DNA of 64,000 nt from Pseudovirgaria hyperparasitica (GCF_010093815.1 NW_022985552.1:1765827-1829826); one strand, 5' to 3'. Shown: positions 47,799 to 59,786, counted from the first letter of the stretch. Made by a program: numbers and translations. The notes: generated from the letters alone by a model not told the origin.

Positions 47799-48195
47799 CA
47801 CGCGCGGAACAATTTGCGTGCGTTGTAGTGGATGGGATGGTTCGAGTGTCGACAAGCTTCGGGCGGAAAGAGGGACGTCAGGGTGCAGATATAGCCTAAC
47901 GTAAACATCAACACGCTCCGGCCACGCTAGAGTCCCTGTGCTAGGCCCGATACGTGACCATGACTCGTCCCGCATCTATCCTAACATCTGCTGAGCCGAA
48001 GAGCTTCAGAGGGATATTACTTTCATGCCTTATTCACTACACACGCTTCTCTCGACGTGCTTGGAAATCTAAAGACCTTTGAAATCCTGCTTTCTTCATC
48101 TGCAACTTATCCGTCCTCTGTAATTCGTCTTCACTCTTCCGTCTCTCGACATCTCTCCACATCCTCCTCAATCTTGCAGCACCATATACACACCA
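47799..48195. promoter_or_regulatory. Shared divergent promoter of STU1 and the BSP gene
   Basis: 397 bases separate the two starts, which point away from each other. The right half is CT-rich (TCTTCACTCTTCCGTCTCTC-like), as expected before a fungal start. If the longer STU1 start at 47975 were used, only 220 bases would remain. Confidence 0.5.
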
Positions 48196-49035
48196 ATGCC
48201 GCCCCACCAGATACCCACATACTTCCAAACCCAAACCATGGCTCCGTCCAACATCGTGTCTTCTCCAAGTGCATCATCCTCCTCCTCAAGTCCGCGACCA
48301 ACACCGCACCCCAAGCCCAACCCAGTCCTCCGCATCCATCTAAACGACCTCTCCCAGAAAGGCACCGTCCTCTTCCTCTCCTCCCTCCCCGTCTCCCACG
48401 TCCTCGAAGATGCCGTCGCAACCGTACTCAGACACCTCTACTCGCCACATTCCACATCAGTTCCGCCCACCCGCAGCATAACCCTCATAATCCGTCCAAT
48501 GGACGGCGTAGCATACACAACTGGCCTCCAGATCGACGACGCGCACAAGGAAATCCACTTCAACACGCGGTACATAGAGCAGGTATCTTTGTCGCGTCTT
48601 GCGGAGGAGCTTACCGGCGTGATTGTGCATGAAATGGTGCATTGCTATCAACATAATGGTCTTGGTACTGCACCAGGAGGATTGATCGAGGGTATCGCGG
48701 ATTGGGTACGGCTGCAGGCAGGGCTGGCACCGCCGCATTGGAAGAAGGAGGCGGGAGGACGATGGGATGCCGGGTATCAGCATACAGGGTATTTTCTGGA
48801 TTATTTGGAACAGAGATTTGGGCGCGGGACAGTGATGAGGGTGAATGAGAGGTTGAAGGGCAGGAGGTATGAGGAGAAGGAGTTCTGGCAAGATGTTGTG
48901 GGCAAGAGTGTAAAGGACCTGTGGGCAGATTATCAGCAGAAGTTGGAAGACGACCTAGACGAACAGATCGATGCTAGTGTTCATTGGAGCAGCGCGCAAG
49001 AGCAGAAGAAAGCTACAAAATCATTCAATGCATAG
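48196..49035 (+). CDS. Basic secretory protein (BSP) family HExxH protein, 279 aa
   Basis: Member of the plant BSP family (zincin-like fold), which fungi also have. The zinc motif HEMVHCYQH is complete (H145, E146, H149), and GGLIEGIADWVR (161-172) supplies the downstream acidic residue and the family signature. GYFLDYLEQRFG and the ending with ELW-like VKDLWADYQQKLED also fit. Residues 15-45 are Ser/Pro-rich. There is no hydrophobic signal peptide, so despite the family name the protein looks intracellular. An inner ATG at 48238 (MAPSN) is an equally good start. It is a single exon. The rhodanese gene converges and ends 119 bases away. Confidence 0.88.
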   Translation: MPPHQIPTYFQTQTMAPSNIVSSPSASSSSSSPRPTPHPKPNPVLRIHLNDLSQKGTVLFLSSLPVSHVLEDAVATVLRHLYSPHSTSVPPTRSITLIIRPMDGVAYTTGLQIDDAHKEIHFNTRYIEQVSLSRLAEELTGVIVHEMVHCYQHNGLGTAPGGLIEGIADWVRLQAGLAPPHWKKEAGGRWDAGYQHTGYFLDYLEQRFGRGTVMRVNERLKGRRYEEKEFWQDVVGKSVKDLWADYQQKLEDDLDEQIDASVHWSSAQEQKKATKSFNA

Positions 49036-49154
49036 GGTTATTACAGCCTTGAGTAACGTTCCTGGGGGCCCATTCCAGATTTTTAGAACAATCCTCGTAC
49101 CAGTCTCAAAGCAACTCCATTCCATACGCCTCAGATCGTCTCCTTGGGTGAATC

Positions 49155-49796
49155 CTATGGCTTACTCGTCTGCCCACCCCTTTGCACCCAGTCCATCCAG
49201 CTTCCTCTATACTCCCCCACCTTCTCATACCCACTCTGCCTCGCCAGCTGTGCCGCCGAACTACTTCGCACACCAGCCTTGCAATAGAACACCAACTCAT
49301 GCGCTGGACTCGGTTTCTGGAACCCAAACTTATCCTCAAATTCCTCAGGGTCCATGAAGATCGCGTCGGGCGCGGACTTGACTGGGATATTTATTGCGGT
49401 GGGGATGAAACCGTCGTCGTATTCGGCAGGCTCGCGGACATCTGTATACATTAGCGCCTTGGTACTGGAGTTCATTGATCCAAAGCATCTCTAGGCATAG
49501 TCGAGAAGAAGGAGGATTGTGGGCGGGGAGTGCATACCAATGAGCACACGATCCACACTCGGACTTTTGATCAATTCTTGCACAGCCTCGTAGTCATAAA
49601 CCTTGCTACTTCCACTAGAGCTCGAGTACCATCTCGGCTTATCGACTTGCTTGGATAGAGAAACCGTAACCCTGCTCACGCGTCGAGCTGGCGGTGCTTG
49701 TTGCGGCAGAGCATTTGGGTGGACGATGCATGGGCGGCGAGCAGCAGCTGAAGCTGCGCGAGGCAGAAAGCGGAGAGCAGATCTGGAGGTCGACAT
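49155..49796 (-). CDS. Mitochondrial single-domain rhodanese, 181 aa, two exons
   Basis: Sulfurtransferase that moves sulfane sulfur, probably from glutathione persulfide or thiosulfate, like yeast Rdl1/Rdl2. Exons are 49538-49796 and 49155-49441; the 96-base intron splits the Asp codon of DVREPAEY. Residues 1-55 are rich in Arg, Ser and Ala with no acidic residues, like a mitochondrial presequence. The rhodanese domain covers about 64-175 and has the persulfide Cys in the loop YCKAGVRSSSAA (C140) and the GYEKVGEYRGSWMDW ending typical of the family. Promoter side faces the KH gene 3' end. Confidence 0.92.
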
Positions 49797-50634
49797 TCCT
49801 GGAGGCGAATGTTGATACTTGGGACGTGTGAAATCGTGGACTCGAACAATGGGGTAGTTGGACGAACTCAGACACTTGGGTGTGTTGCTGCTAGGGAGCT
49901 CTAGTTGCCGACGTCAGAGGAGGGACGTGCAGAGTATCCCTATTAATGGGTCTCAGATGCAATCCAACCAAAGAAATTTTATAAGCACGGTCATAATAAG
50001 AATATCGAAATTTGACGTGGGCAATTGCGTAGTTGATCTATACTTCGTGTACATACTGCAAACATCTGACGTCTTCTTTCTCCACTTCGGCATTGTAGCC
50101 TCAAGATGAGGCTATAACCCATGTATATATCAATCTGAAGGCACAGCCAGAGAGGACGAAAAGCAAAGACGCCGAAAGTAACAATGTCAAATGAATCACC
50201 AGACGGCGCCCGAGTGCCGAAGCATTGTCGCACATTAGGTAGAAACATCAGGTACCGCTCCAGTGGCTACGCCTCCTTCATCCTTCCGACTTGAATATAG
50301 ACAGCCAAAGCCATCCATTGAAGCATGGTGACATGATCACACCAAAACGAAACAAGAACCACAGTGGGATATATCGGCGCAAAAAGACTCAGATCAACAC
50401 TCCCGCATAGTCCAAAGGCAAACACAACCACAACCCGTGATGACCGTGATCGTTCTCTACGCCTCTCAGATAATATCGACAAAAAACAGGAAACAGCAAC
50501 AAAACTTTTTGCAAATTCGTTTCGCAAACGGGGTATTCGTTTTCAATAGACAGCCAGAAAGCCAAATGGGTATTCTTTTCATGCGCAAACGCGATGAGGT
50601 ATCATAGGTAATATATGTAAAAAAAAAAAATTCT
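49797..50634. other. Spacer between the rhodanese start and the KH gene stop
   Basis: 838 bases that combine the rhodanese promoter and the 3' UTR of the KH gene. A short run of A lies at 50620. I see no gene. Confidence 0.55.
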
Positions 50635-53600
50635 TTAACGAGGAGGCCCAATGGGGCCCGGGTATCCTGATGCAGAATGAGAAGTACTGGGTCGTCCGCT
50701 ATCGACGGAAGCCCGTGGGTCGTATCGGGGCGTAAGTTCGCCAGATGTACTGGCGCCAAAAGGAAATTTAGATTCATAACGCACTGAAGTTGGAGTCGCC
50801 CATGCGTGCGATGGATGAGCGGGATCCTCGTCAGGGAGGTTTATACCACTATCGTTCCAAGGATTGCGGTAGCCACTTCCCTGGGATTCAATACTAATGA
50901 GTGATGCTTTGGAAGCATTGCTGGAAGCGTGTTTGAAGAGAGATCCTGGCGAATTGGATCCATTTTTGCGACGCTCAAGCATGGAAGAGAACGACCCAAT
51001 GCTACCAGGTTTACGTAGCTTGTCAAGAAATCCAGAGCGTTCGCCAACGTCGTCAGCGAAGTTCACACGGGTCGGGGAGTCTGTCGCCGTAAGATCCAGA
51101 CTCGAATTCGTCTTCTGGAGAAGCTTGGATTCGAAGAATGGAAGAGATTGCTCGAATGAATCAGACTTTGGTCGAGGAATGGCTCCCTTTATAGTCTCTG
51201 CATCCAAACCGTGAGTCACGAGCTTGGTGATCAAAAAGTCGATAGCATCTTTCAGCCCTCCGGCGTTGTTGCGGGTGTAGCACAGAGTCAAGGTCTCTTG
51301 ATCTTTCTCGTCGCTGCTGGAGCCATCGCGGCGTGGACCTAGCTGAACCTCGACAACGTACTGATCCTTGAGCATATTCTTTACGTCTTTCTCGAACTCG
51401 TCTGAGCGTAGGAACGACTTCAGATCCTGGTTTGCTGCAAAGGCAATGTCATGGCTTTCAGGGACCATACCCAAGAATTCGTCCACAGCTTGAGGCACCT
51501 GATATTCAGGTCCTGAGATAGTGATCATGTCGCTAGCTTGCTCAGTGCTTGGGAATGTGATCTTGCAATTCCATTTCTTCTCGAGCTCCTCAATCTCGCG
51601 CATACGAGCAATAAGCTCTCGATGATAAAGACGGTTGACAACGACATGCTCGGAAACAAATTCAGCATCGGACTTTTCAACCATATCCATGATCTCTTGT
51701 TTGACCAAATCGAGATTTTGAGCGTTGCGAGCTGGAGTTCGGCAGATGACATTATCGACCTTGATATCATCGTCTTCTTTACCAAGACCACCTCGATCCA
51801 TAGCATTTGAGAACTTGACAAACACTGAATACTTTTTCATGATACGTTGGATATGTTGACCACCGATGCCGATGATACGCTTGTGGTACTGGTCGGGGAC
51901 GTGGAAGGATATTGCGGCAGGCATTTCTTGCTCCACAAGCTCGAGACCACTCTTAGTAGCTTCGTAGAGCGACCCTCGAACAACAATGTAGAAATTGTAT
52001 TCATTCCAGCCATCGAAGACGATCTGTACCGAACTGTGGCTCATGATCTTGTTGATTTTACCATTTTTCTTGCCACTGACAAACTCTTTATGCTCGTTTG
52101 CAAGCTCGAGCTTGACAGACATGCTGTATTGGGATTTTCTCACGAACGGGATGTTGCTAATTACCATCATTGCTGCCTTGACAGCATCATCTGAGCCGAA
52201 GATATGGAAGTTGACCTTTTCGAAGCAGATCTCCGCGCCCGAGTTGATGCAAATGTCAGAAAGCATAGCTCGAACATCGCTAGGTGTTGGGGGCCTCTGG
52301 TTCGGATCGGGTTGAGTAATGAACCAGGTAGCGCTGTAGAATTGCCCAGCAAGTGCCATGACATCGCGAACAGTACGCTCAACGTTGAGTACATCAGTTC
52401 CTTGGACGCGCAGGGTTGCACCAGGGTGATTGCGATGGTCACCAAGTGGTGGGAGAATTACGCAGGAGCCGTTGGTCTCCATGATCTTCTTAATCTTATC
52501 CATGCGTTCAAGAATCAGGCTGTCAAGCTTGGACGGGGTAACAAGAACGCCCTTGGAATATACTTTCTGCTGGACGGTGAGATCATGGAGCATTTTCTTG
52601 GCTTTGAGAATTGCGGTGCTGTCTTCACTCGTGATGATAATCTGGTCATTTGGTCGACGCTGCGAATCAATGGGTGTGTAGCCATAAACGTGCGGGAACG
52701 GGGGAGGGAAGTAGATGGCAGTGTTAGTTGCTGACTCAATTAGTTTGATATTCTTCTTGGCGCGGCCTGAGATCAGAGGGTGCATGGAAAGCTCAAGTCT
52801 CATCATGTCCACGGAGCGGTGAAGCTGATAATCTGTGAGTTACTGGCAACGATACTCTTGGAAGGATTTAGACTTACGATTTGATCAAGCAAGATAAGTA
52901 TCCGAGTTTTCGCATGTTCAGCCGTTTCATAGTCGCCGTAGATGTGGCATCTCAAACGGTTGTCTAGCTTCGTATCAATGATGCTGCCGTTGAAACTTGC
53001 TGCTTCGTCTAATTGCTTAGGATGCAATAAGAAAATATCCGCCTTTAGGGCATTGGCGACTCCGTCAACATGGCTGCGTATGCTGTCCTTTAGATCGTTT
53101 GTCTCATAATCCATGATCATGTCAAAGTCAATATCGATAGTTGAGCATTGCTACGCATGTGATTAGATGCCTTGTATCGACCACTGGGATAGCATTCATG
53201 GCTCGAGGACAGGACTTACCAGCGAGATTGGAGTTTGAGTCATGATCCGTCCACGAATACTCTGGGCGAGTTCAACCTCAGCAGAGATGCAGACATTGGT
53301 AATTGACGTCCTGAGCGGCCCGCGCTGAAAACCAGGCAGGGGTTTCGGCTCAGAAGATAGCACAGTAGCTTGAATCCGGCCGTCACTGCTATCGGCAATC
53401 TCTTTGCACAACGACCTCAACGCGTCGATATTCTCGATATGCACAGGCAGCCTATGATTCGGGGTATCCTCTGGCGTGCCCTCGGGATGCGTCCAGCGCC
53501 TAAAAGCACCAGGACTTGAATATATTATGTCGTCCGGTTCCGGTCCGGCGAGATTCGAATTGAAGGGAACGTTGAAGGACAAAGTGACGGGAGTGCCAGG

Positions 53601-53759
53601 CGAGACAGCAGGAGAGACAGGAGGAGCGTTCGGTGTCTTTCGGGGGTTGGTTGATGTGAGATCGCCCTGGGATCGAGACATCATGCTGCCAAAGCCCATA
53701 GTGGGCATACGATCCCAGCCGTGCCTGGCACTGCCTGTGATATTGTGAATCTTGTGCAT
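50635..53759 (-). CDS. Multi-KH-domain RNA-binding protein (BicC/Mug60-like), 1000 aa, three exons
   Basis: Cytoplasmic RNA-binding protein with several KH or KH-like modules. Exons are 53220-53759, 52878-53150 and 50635-52824 (introns 69 and 53 bases, all phase 0). The third exon uses a TATCAG acceptor three codons before LHRSVDMMRLEL. The middle part has conserved stretches MHPLISGRAKKNIKLIE and TAIYFPPPFPHVYGY. A clear GxxG loop sits in HKRIIGIGGQHIQRIMKKY (about residues 585-605); other modules have degenerate loops. The C-terminal 200 residues are Ser/Pro-rich with a possible phosphorylated NFADDVGERSGFLDKL segment. The N-terminal 100 residues are disordered with SPAVSPGTP. It resembles fungal KH proteins such as fission-yeast Mug60 and animal Bicaudal-C; orthology is inferred. 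Confidence 0.85.
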
Positions 53760-56055
53760 GGCTGGTCAAAGAGGAGCCCGATCTGGAAGACAGAAGGGCA
53801 GAAGTGAAGGTAACAACAAGAGGACGAGACGAAGGAAGGAAGAGAAGGTGGTGGCAGAGGGTCGTGGAGGTGCGAAAAAGGATGCAGGCGAGGCTGCAGT
53901 GATCCGTAGCAGGTGAGGGCGTGAGGGCGTGGGAGAGAACGGTTTGGAACGAAGAAGACCTGAGAGTGAGGTCAATCCTGGATAGTCAGCAAAGCCGGGA
54001 CCGAACAACGAATAGGAAGCAAGCGGCGGGGGCTTTTTAGTGGCTTGTAGAGCTTGTAGAGAGCCTGGAGGCCTGGAGCTGTGTGAGGCCTGGACGAACG
54101 ACGAATCGCGGGCAGCGATGGGACAAAACAACAAACGACTATTACACCACACACCGCACCCCTTACTCCTTACTCCTCACTCCTTACAGATACAGATGGA
54201 TAATTCTTAGGGATTATTATGGGCCGGAGATGGCCTAAGAGTTAAGACAACATACTACCTACTCTCAGACAAGGAGTCAAGGCCAGACGCCAGCCAGCGC
54301 ACATGGATGCAGTGCAAGGTTGGCCTGTTCTACGCTCCCGTGCTCTGTGCTCTCTTTGCTTTCCTCTCTAGCTATATTAATCCTCACTACTACTCGGGCT
54401 GTTCTTCGCTAGTCACAAAGGAAGTTCGAACTCTCTGCTCTGGCGGCTTTCAACTTGATCAGCCACTGGCTCTGGCTTTGTTTGTGCGCGTCGGGAGGGA
54501 ATGGATGCACTTTCATTGGCGCCGTCTTCCAGCTGCACACCCACCTGTATGTAGGTAACAGTAACAACAGTTTTCCTGTTCTTGTGCCTGCAGTGGGGCC
54601 AAGCCGCAGCTGTCTTATCAAATCACCGGGCATTGTCGCCGTGTTCGCGTTGGCGTCGTGGACGGTCGCGGTCGGGTCGGACGTTCGAGTGGAGGTCTTG
54701 CACGTCAAACGCGATATTCTAGATGACTATCATGATAATGCGGGGTATCCAGAATCCATTATCTAGAATAGTGTACCACGAAATGTACATTTCACCACCG
54801 GCTTTGCTTGAGGGTTGGTAGAAGTGGGTAGAGCTTGGGTAGCGATAAGCGATGCACGATGTATGATGCCTCAGGCTAGACAAATGGGACCCGGATGCCG
54901 GTCAGATTTCTGTGCTTGTGGCTGATCGCTTAATTATGGCTTATGGCTTGATAAGACGGGGGTTAAGTAAGATGGTGTTACTGTGGGAGGCCACCTCGTA
55001 TCGTGACCCATTTTATTCAAAGGCTTGAGTTCATAGCATGTAATTACCAGTTCTTTTTCTTTAATCATAAGGCAGACACAGACTGCTATGAGCCCATGCT
55101 ACACTCAAATGATATGGCGATCAACAGATAGACAGCAACCCCGTCACCACATAGGTCTTCTTTGTCAGCCCAGCAGCATCAGCCCAAAAGTCGTGACGAC
55201 GCAAGCTCCACAATGCTGGGCAAGCCGTGACTTTTGCGGAAAGGCGTGAAAAACACAGCCAAACAATCCGCGGCTGTGCCTATGGTGAAACGCCGTGACA
55301 GCAAGAAGCATGAGGTATCAGCTAACATAATCACCGAAAGTAAACTGTTCCATGGCTGATGGCCTCATGGCCTCCTCCACAGCGGCCAACACCACCGATA
55401 ATGAACTCCAGCTGCCCTATCAATGGTATCATCCACCATCGCTAGTTTCACGCGCGTTCACACCAGCTGCAACAGGCAACACGCAAGCCTCTCTCTCCTT
55501 GCTCATCCAATACTCTGCCCTTGAGACGATTTCCCTGTATAGCAATGATCCGCTCTCTCCTGCGTGCTGCAGACGCTCGCGTCCATGGATCATAATTCTA
55601 GATTTATTTCAACCCCTCTTTCCAGCTGCACTGCTGTAGATGAGCGTGGCGGCGGAGACAAAAAGCAAGGTAGTGTCAATCATGCCCTTGGAACGGCGCT
55701 CTTATCTCGTGAACCAGCAAAGGAAGAAGAAATCACCGGGTGACGTATGCCTATTGAACTAAGACACTTATACACGTGCTCTATCGTGTTGGGATGATGA
55801 CTGTTGCAAGGATGCAAAACCTCGACCTTTGCCGAGTATCCTGAGTGCCGGTACCGGAATCGCGGGCAAACGCCACTCAACATACCTTGTTGTTCTAAAT
55901 GCCTTGCTTTCACACAATTGGCTGCATGTTTGGTAACGTCAAATGGACTGCTATATCCCGACTTGTCGGACAATATATAAAGAGCGGACTCCGCGGCTGT
56001 TGGCACAGCTAGCTAAAAATAAATATACAAACATAGTACAATTCTCGACCAATTG
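53760..56055. other. Spacer upstream of the KH gene
   Basis: About 2.3 kb. The first 400 bases are GA-rich on plus (CT-rich on the KH strand) and look like the KH promoter and leader. Short frames at 54307-54558 and 55352-55639 (+) have no family likeness. I can support no gene. Confidence 0.5.
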
Positions 56056-58524
56056 TTAGCGGTAAACCACTCTTCTCGAAGGCTCCCCATACAGGTCTTC
56101 CTCACCCTCATCCACGTATCTTCGCTGAGAGGTAGGCGCTTGATACGTAATGTGCCGTACACCTTCTTCGTGATGTCTAGATTCCCTCATCACACTGACC
56201 TCTCTATATCCTTGTGCCACAGATGCTCCTCGTCCTGGAAAATCTCTACCTGGGGCGATTGACTGGTGCCTCGTCACATACTCCACGCCGGGCTCACGAT
56301 GAACTACTTCAGGGCGCATGCTGTATGCACGACTTACATAAGCCTGTGGCGGAGGCGGCATGTCTTCATACATAGCAATAGGTTGGCGACTCGGGTCATC
56401 ACGAGCCGTCGAAAATTCGCGGACACGGTATTGCCTTTCAGGTTCAGCGTGCTCAATGTACCTACGTACCGGTGGAGGCATTCGCACAACCTCTTCGTCA
56501 TCATATGTATCCACAGGTCTTACTGACGCGCGTAGCATTGGTTCCCTAGTAGAGCTGCGTTCTACTACGCGTGAACGTTCCGGTAGTGCAGCGTAGTATT
56601 TATTGCCGTACTCATCCACGATGAAAGGTCTTGGAGCTGGTGCAGGAGGTGGGCGCATAGCTCCTGCGTAAGCATCCTCAACATATATTGGCGACCTGGA
56701 TCGGTCGCGGATATACTGTGAAGGGGTTGGGCGCGTGGAAGCCGTACGGTACACTGGCTGTAGGGATGGCTCTACGAATGCGTGTGAGACTGCTCGTGAA
56801 GATCTTCCATCTGCAGGAGGGGATTGCCGGCGAGCATACTGTAGACTAGCGACTCGCCTCAGGTCTTGATCGTCCCTTTCCAAGATTCGTCTGTGACTGG
56901 AAGTCGAAGGCACTCTAGCGACAGTCTGAATTGGTGTAGTGGGTTCGTCGACTTCATAGGCACGCTGAGCTTGTCTCGATTCAACATCCCGGTAATAAAC
57001 AGGTCGTACCAACTCCCTTGGTTGAATGATCTCGAGGTCGCTGGGATATTCATGCAGTCGTCGCCGCAACGGCTGCGGATCCGAGAGCCTGGCGATTGGT
57101 GGTGGTGAGACGGGTTCTTCTTTAATGACTGGCTCAAGGACTGGAGGCGAGCGCGCGACTCTCTTTCCAGAATTCCGTCGCTTCTCTGCCTGTTTCTCTG
57201 CTTGTTCCTCTCTCCTTCGTTTTCGGGGATTTTGGATGCCGTTCTTGGGTACATTGGGGCTCTGTTGACCTGTGTTACGAGGCGACTTAAAATTACCGTT
57301 TCCCTGTTTGTTCTGCCGGCTCGGGCCTCCATTTTCATGACCAGCCGGTGAGCCAGGTCGACTCTTATTCTGTTGCCCATGTTGGTTATTGCGGTTCCGA
57401 GTCCCGCGCGGTTGTTTTGCCGTGGCCAGGGGGGAGATACGAGAAGGCTGCGGGGCGATAGGAGATGTGATCTGATTCCTGAACACAGGTACTGGCTCTG
57501 GTGTTCGGCTGCGCCTTGCATTGCGGGCCTGTTTGCAATTGGTTAGATTGACCTCATACACTGAGTTGATGATACTCACAGACGTATTTACAGGTATGCT
57601 TGGGACATGACCATTTGGAGCGCGTGATGAGTTCAAGTCTGCTGGTGGAGGTGAGTAATCATCATCTTCACTGTGATGAGCACCAGATAGTTCTGGTTCA
57701 TACTCAGGCTCTATCATCTCCAGGTCAGCTGTTGGCTCGTATTCATCGTCGTCATCCGGATCAATGTCTTCAGCCTGAGTATCAGGCATACCTCGCTGAG
57801 TCTCTTCAACGATCAGTCCGGCTTTGCCTTTAGTAGCAATTGACTGTATGGTATGATCATCCTTCCAACCACTAGCGGCCTGTTCGTCTGTAGACCAGCT
57901 ATTTGCTTTACTTGAGTAGTAAGAATCCTCATCGAACGAATCACTGGGTTCTGGATCATCGAAGCCTGACACGGGCTCGACCAGTGCAAGAGCTTTGGCC
58001 AAGATTTCGTCAACGTCAAAACGTATCTCAGAATCATAAGGAAAGTCTTTGTCGCGTGGCAATCCTTTCTTCGCATCATATAGGTCTTTGAGCGATCGTT
58101 CTATTCTTTGGCGTCTTAATTGTGTTTCTGCTCTCACCAGATCATCAGACTTTGTCAAGAAAATTGGATCAAGTTCCGACAGTTGACGTTTCGCCGAAGG
58201 GATAGGAGGCGGTACTAATGCCTTCTCCGTGGAGTAGGGCGGGAACAAGATTGCAGCTGGGTCTTGAGATGTGGGTGAGCGCGTTGTATAGATCGACACG
58301 TTAGTGTCTCCATTAGCTACTGGAACAGACGTTGATGGCACATTCTGCACTGTGTGTTGCATCAATCGCGCAACTACAGATTCAGGTAACCTGATGCGCG
58401 AGTGTCTGCCTGTATAGACCTCCTGTTGTAATATAGAAAGCTTTTCGTAGAAGTCAGCGTATTGCTGCAGACCAGGTGAAGGCATCGAGTGGCCGTTAAT
58501 CAACGGCGAGTCTGTCGAAGCCAT
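56056..58524 (-). CDS. Long basic disordered protein of unknown function, 805 aa, two exons
   Basis: Start chosen at MASTDSPLING; the frame is open 78 more codons, but those look like leader sequence. Exons are 57580-58524 and 56056-57528. The 51-base intron (GTGAGT donor, CTAAC branch, AACAG acceptor) is a multiple of three, so unspliced RNA would also encode protein. Residues 15-60 (LQQYADFYEKLSILQQEVYTG) and 120-190 (LDPIFLTKSDDLVRAETQLR, DVDEILAKALALVEP) are helical. An acidic part follows (DIDPDDDDEYEP, near 270), then a strongly basic Lys/Arg segment with a bipartite-type nuclear signal (NPRKRRREEQAEKQAEKRR). The last 300 residues are Arg/Tyr/Pro/Ser-rich. I do not recognise the family; the composition suggests a nuclear RNA- or chromatin-associated protein, which is inference. 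Confidence 0.75.
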   Translation of the reverse strand: MASTDSPLINGHSMPSPGLQQYADFYEKLSILQQEVYTGRHSRIRLPESVVARLMQHTVQNVPSTSVPVANGDTNVSIYTTRSPTSQDPAAILFPPYSTEKALVPPPIPSAKRQLSELDPIFLTKSDDLVRAETQLRRQRIERSLKDLYDAKKGLPRDKDFPYDSEIRFDVDEILAKALALVEPVSGFDDPEPSDSFDEDSYYSSKANSWSTDEQAASGWKDDHTIQSIATKGKAGLIVEETQRGMPDTQAEDIDPDDDDEYEPTADLEMIEPEYEPELSGAHHSEDDDYSPPPADLNSSRAPNGHVPSIPVNTSVSIINSVYEVNLTNCKQARNARRSRTPEPVPVFRNQITSPIAPQPSRISPLATAKQPRGTRNRNNQHGQQNKSRPGSPAGHENGGPSRQNKQGNGNFKSPRNTGQQSPNVPKNGIQNPRKRRREEQAEKQAEKRRNSGKRVARSPPVLEPVIKEEPVSPPPIARLSDPQPLRRRLHEYPSDLEIIQPRELVRPVYYRDVESRQAQRAYEVDEPTTPIQTVARVPSTSSHRRILERDDQDLRRVASLQYARRQSPPADGRSSRAVSHAFVEPSLQPVYRTASTRPTPSQYIRDRSRSPIYVEDAYAGAMRPPPAPAPRPFIVDEYGNKYYAALPERSRVVERSSTREPMLRASVRPVDTYDDEEVVRMPPPVRRYIEHAEPERQYRVREFSTARDDPSRQPIAMYEDMPPPPQAYVSRAYSMRPEVVHREPGVEYVTRHQSIAPGRDFPGRGASVAQGYREVSVMRESRHHEEGVRHITYQAPTSQRRYVDEGEEDLYGEPSRRVVYR

Positions 58525-58969
58525 TTCCTGGCTTTGAGTCTGGAGCGTCTCTGGCTCTGCCACACTGGACTGTGGTGTGATGCGCACTTCTCTACTGTGT
58601 GATATTATGCTGACAGCTTTGAGATGGGCACAGCATGACTCCGAGACAGTCAACGAAGAGCAAGGTCGGAATGAACGAACACTGTGGTTATGAAGTGAAG
58701 GAGACGCAGGTGTTGAAGTTTGCGATAATGAGATTGAAATTGAGGAGGCCGGGAGCACCTTGCCGAACGCGCAACCCGAAAACAGCTAGCTGCGCGTTGG
58801 CCGCGGGAACCTGCATCATTGGGCGACCGTGACTTTCTTTGTATGAAAGTTAGTGATTCATCTCTATGGGATTTGGTAAATGAAATTTGGAAACAAGACT
58901 CATTAAATTCTGACATACCTGATTTCTAAGAATTCAGAGTTGACCTCTCAAATATAGAGCATTCCAATT
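58525..58969. promoter_or_regulatory. Divergent promoter between the disordered protein and the HAD gene
   Basis: 445 bases between two genes that point away from each other. No repeat or further gene is seen. Confidence 0.5.
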
Positions 58970-59786
58970 ATGGCCAGCCTAGCTCATAGACCAGTTCTAT
59001 TCTTTGATATAGACAATTGTGTATGTTCTATCGCCCCGGTCAATCTCCGATCTGTCAGCTCCCTCCTGTATTGATGCCGTCTGACAACATATAGCTATAT
59101 CCAAAGTCAACCCAAGTTCACAGGCTAATGTCAGATCTCATTGACGCATACTTCGAAACGCACCTCTCGCTGTCTCAAGCAGATGCCAACCAACTACACA
59201 TGCGATACTATAAAGAATACGGTCTTGCCATCGAAGGACTTGTCCGCCACCACAAGGTCGACCCTCTTGATTACAACACCAAAGTTGATGATGCACTGCC
59301 CCTCGAGGGTGTGATCAGACCAAACCCGAAGCTCCGAAAAATGCTCCAAGACTTGGATACGACCAAAGTCAAGCCATGGTTACTGACGAATGCGTACATA
59401 AGTCACGGGAAGCGAGTTGTCGAACTACTCGAGGTTGACGATATGTTCGAGGGCATTACGTTCTGCGACTACGGCGCCGAGAAGTTTGTTTGTAAGCCAG
59501 CCAGAGAGATGTACGAGAAGGCGATGAGGGAAGCAGGCGTCAAGGATACTGGGAACTGCTTCTTTGTTGGTAAGTCTTCGCTCTATTTCTAGTTCACTCG
59601 AGCTGTTAGCCTGACCTGATAGATGACTCTTTCATCAATTGTAAAGCGGCAAAGGAGCTTGGCTGGACTGCTGCGCACCTGATCGATTCGACGGAGCCAG
59701 AACCCACGACCAGAGCCTCACAGTATCAAATCAATGATCTTGAGGAGTTGCGAGACATATACCCGCAGTTCTTCAAATCGGCATAG
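58970..59786 (+). CDS. SDT1: Sdt1-like HAD pyrimidine 5'-nucleotidase, 229 aa, three exons
   Basis: Haloacid-dehalogenase phosphatase that dephosphorylates pyrimidine mononucleotides, and nicotinamide mononucleotide in yeast Sdt1. Exons are 58970-59020, 59095-59569 and 59623-59786; introns of 74 and 53 bases. The first junction falls inside motif I: D13-I-D15-N-C joins L-Y-P. Motif II is the Thr of LLTNAYISHGKR, motif III Lys lies in CDYGAEKFVCKP, and motif IV is the acidic pair in FFVGDDSFINCKAA, which the second junction completes. The cap domain lies between motif I and motif II. Length matches soluble fungal members. Its stop faces that of RVB1 238 bases away. Confidence 0.92.

Noticed and set aside
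47799-47975. 59-codon N-terminal extension of STU1
   Set aside because: An ATG is present, but Stu1 proteins normally begin near MDELAQTVL and the extra residues look like leader sequence; kept as an alternative start only.
54307-54558. 83-codon plus-strand frame with a hydrophobic start, possible small secreted protein
   Set aside because: Only two clustered Cys pairs are absent, it resembles no effector family I know, and a minus-strand frame overlaps it. A chance frame is as likely.
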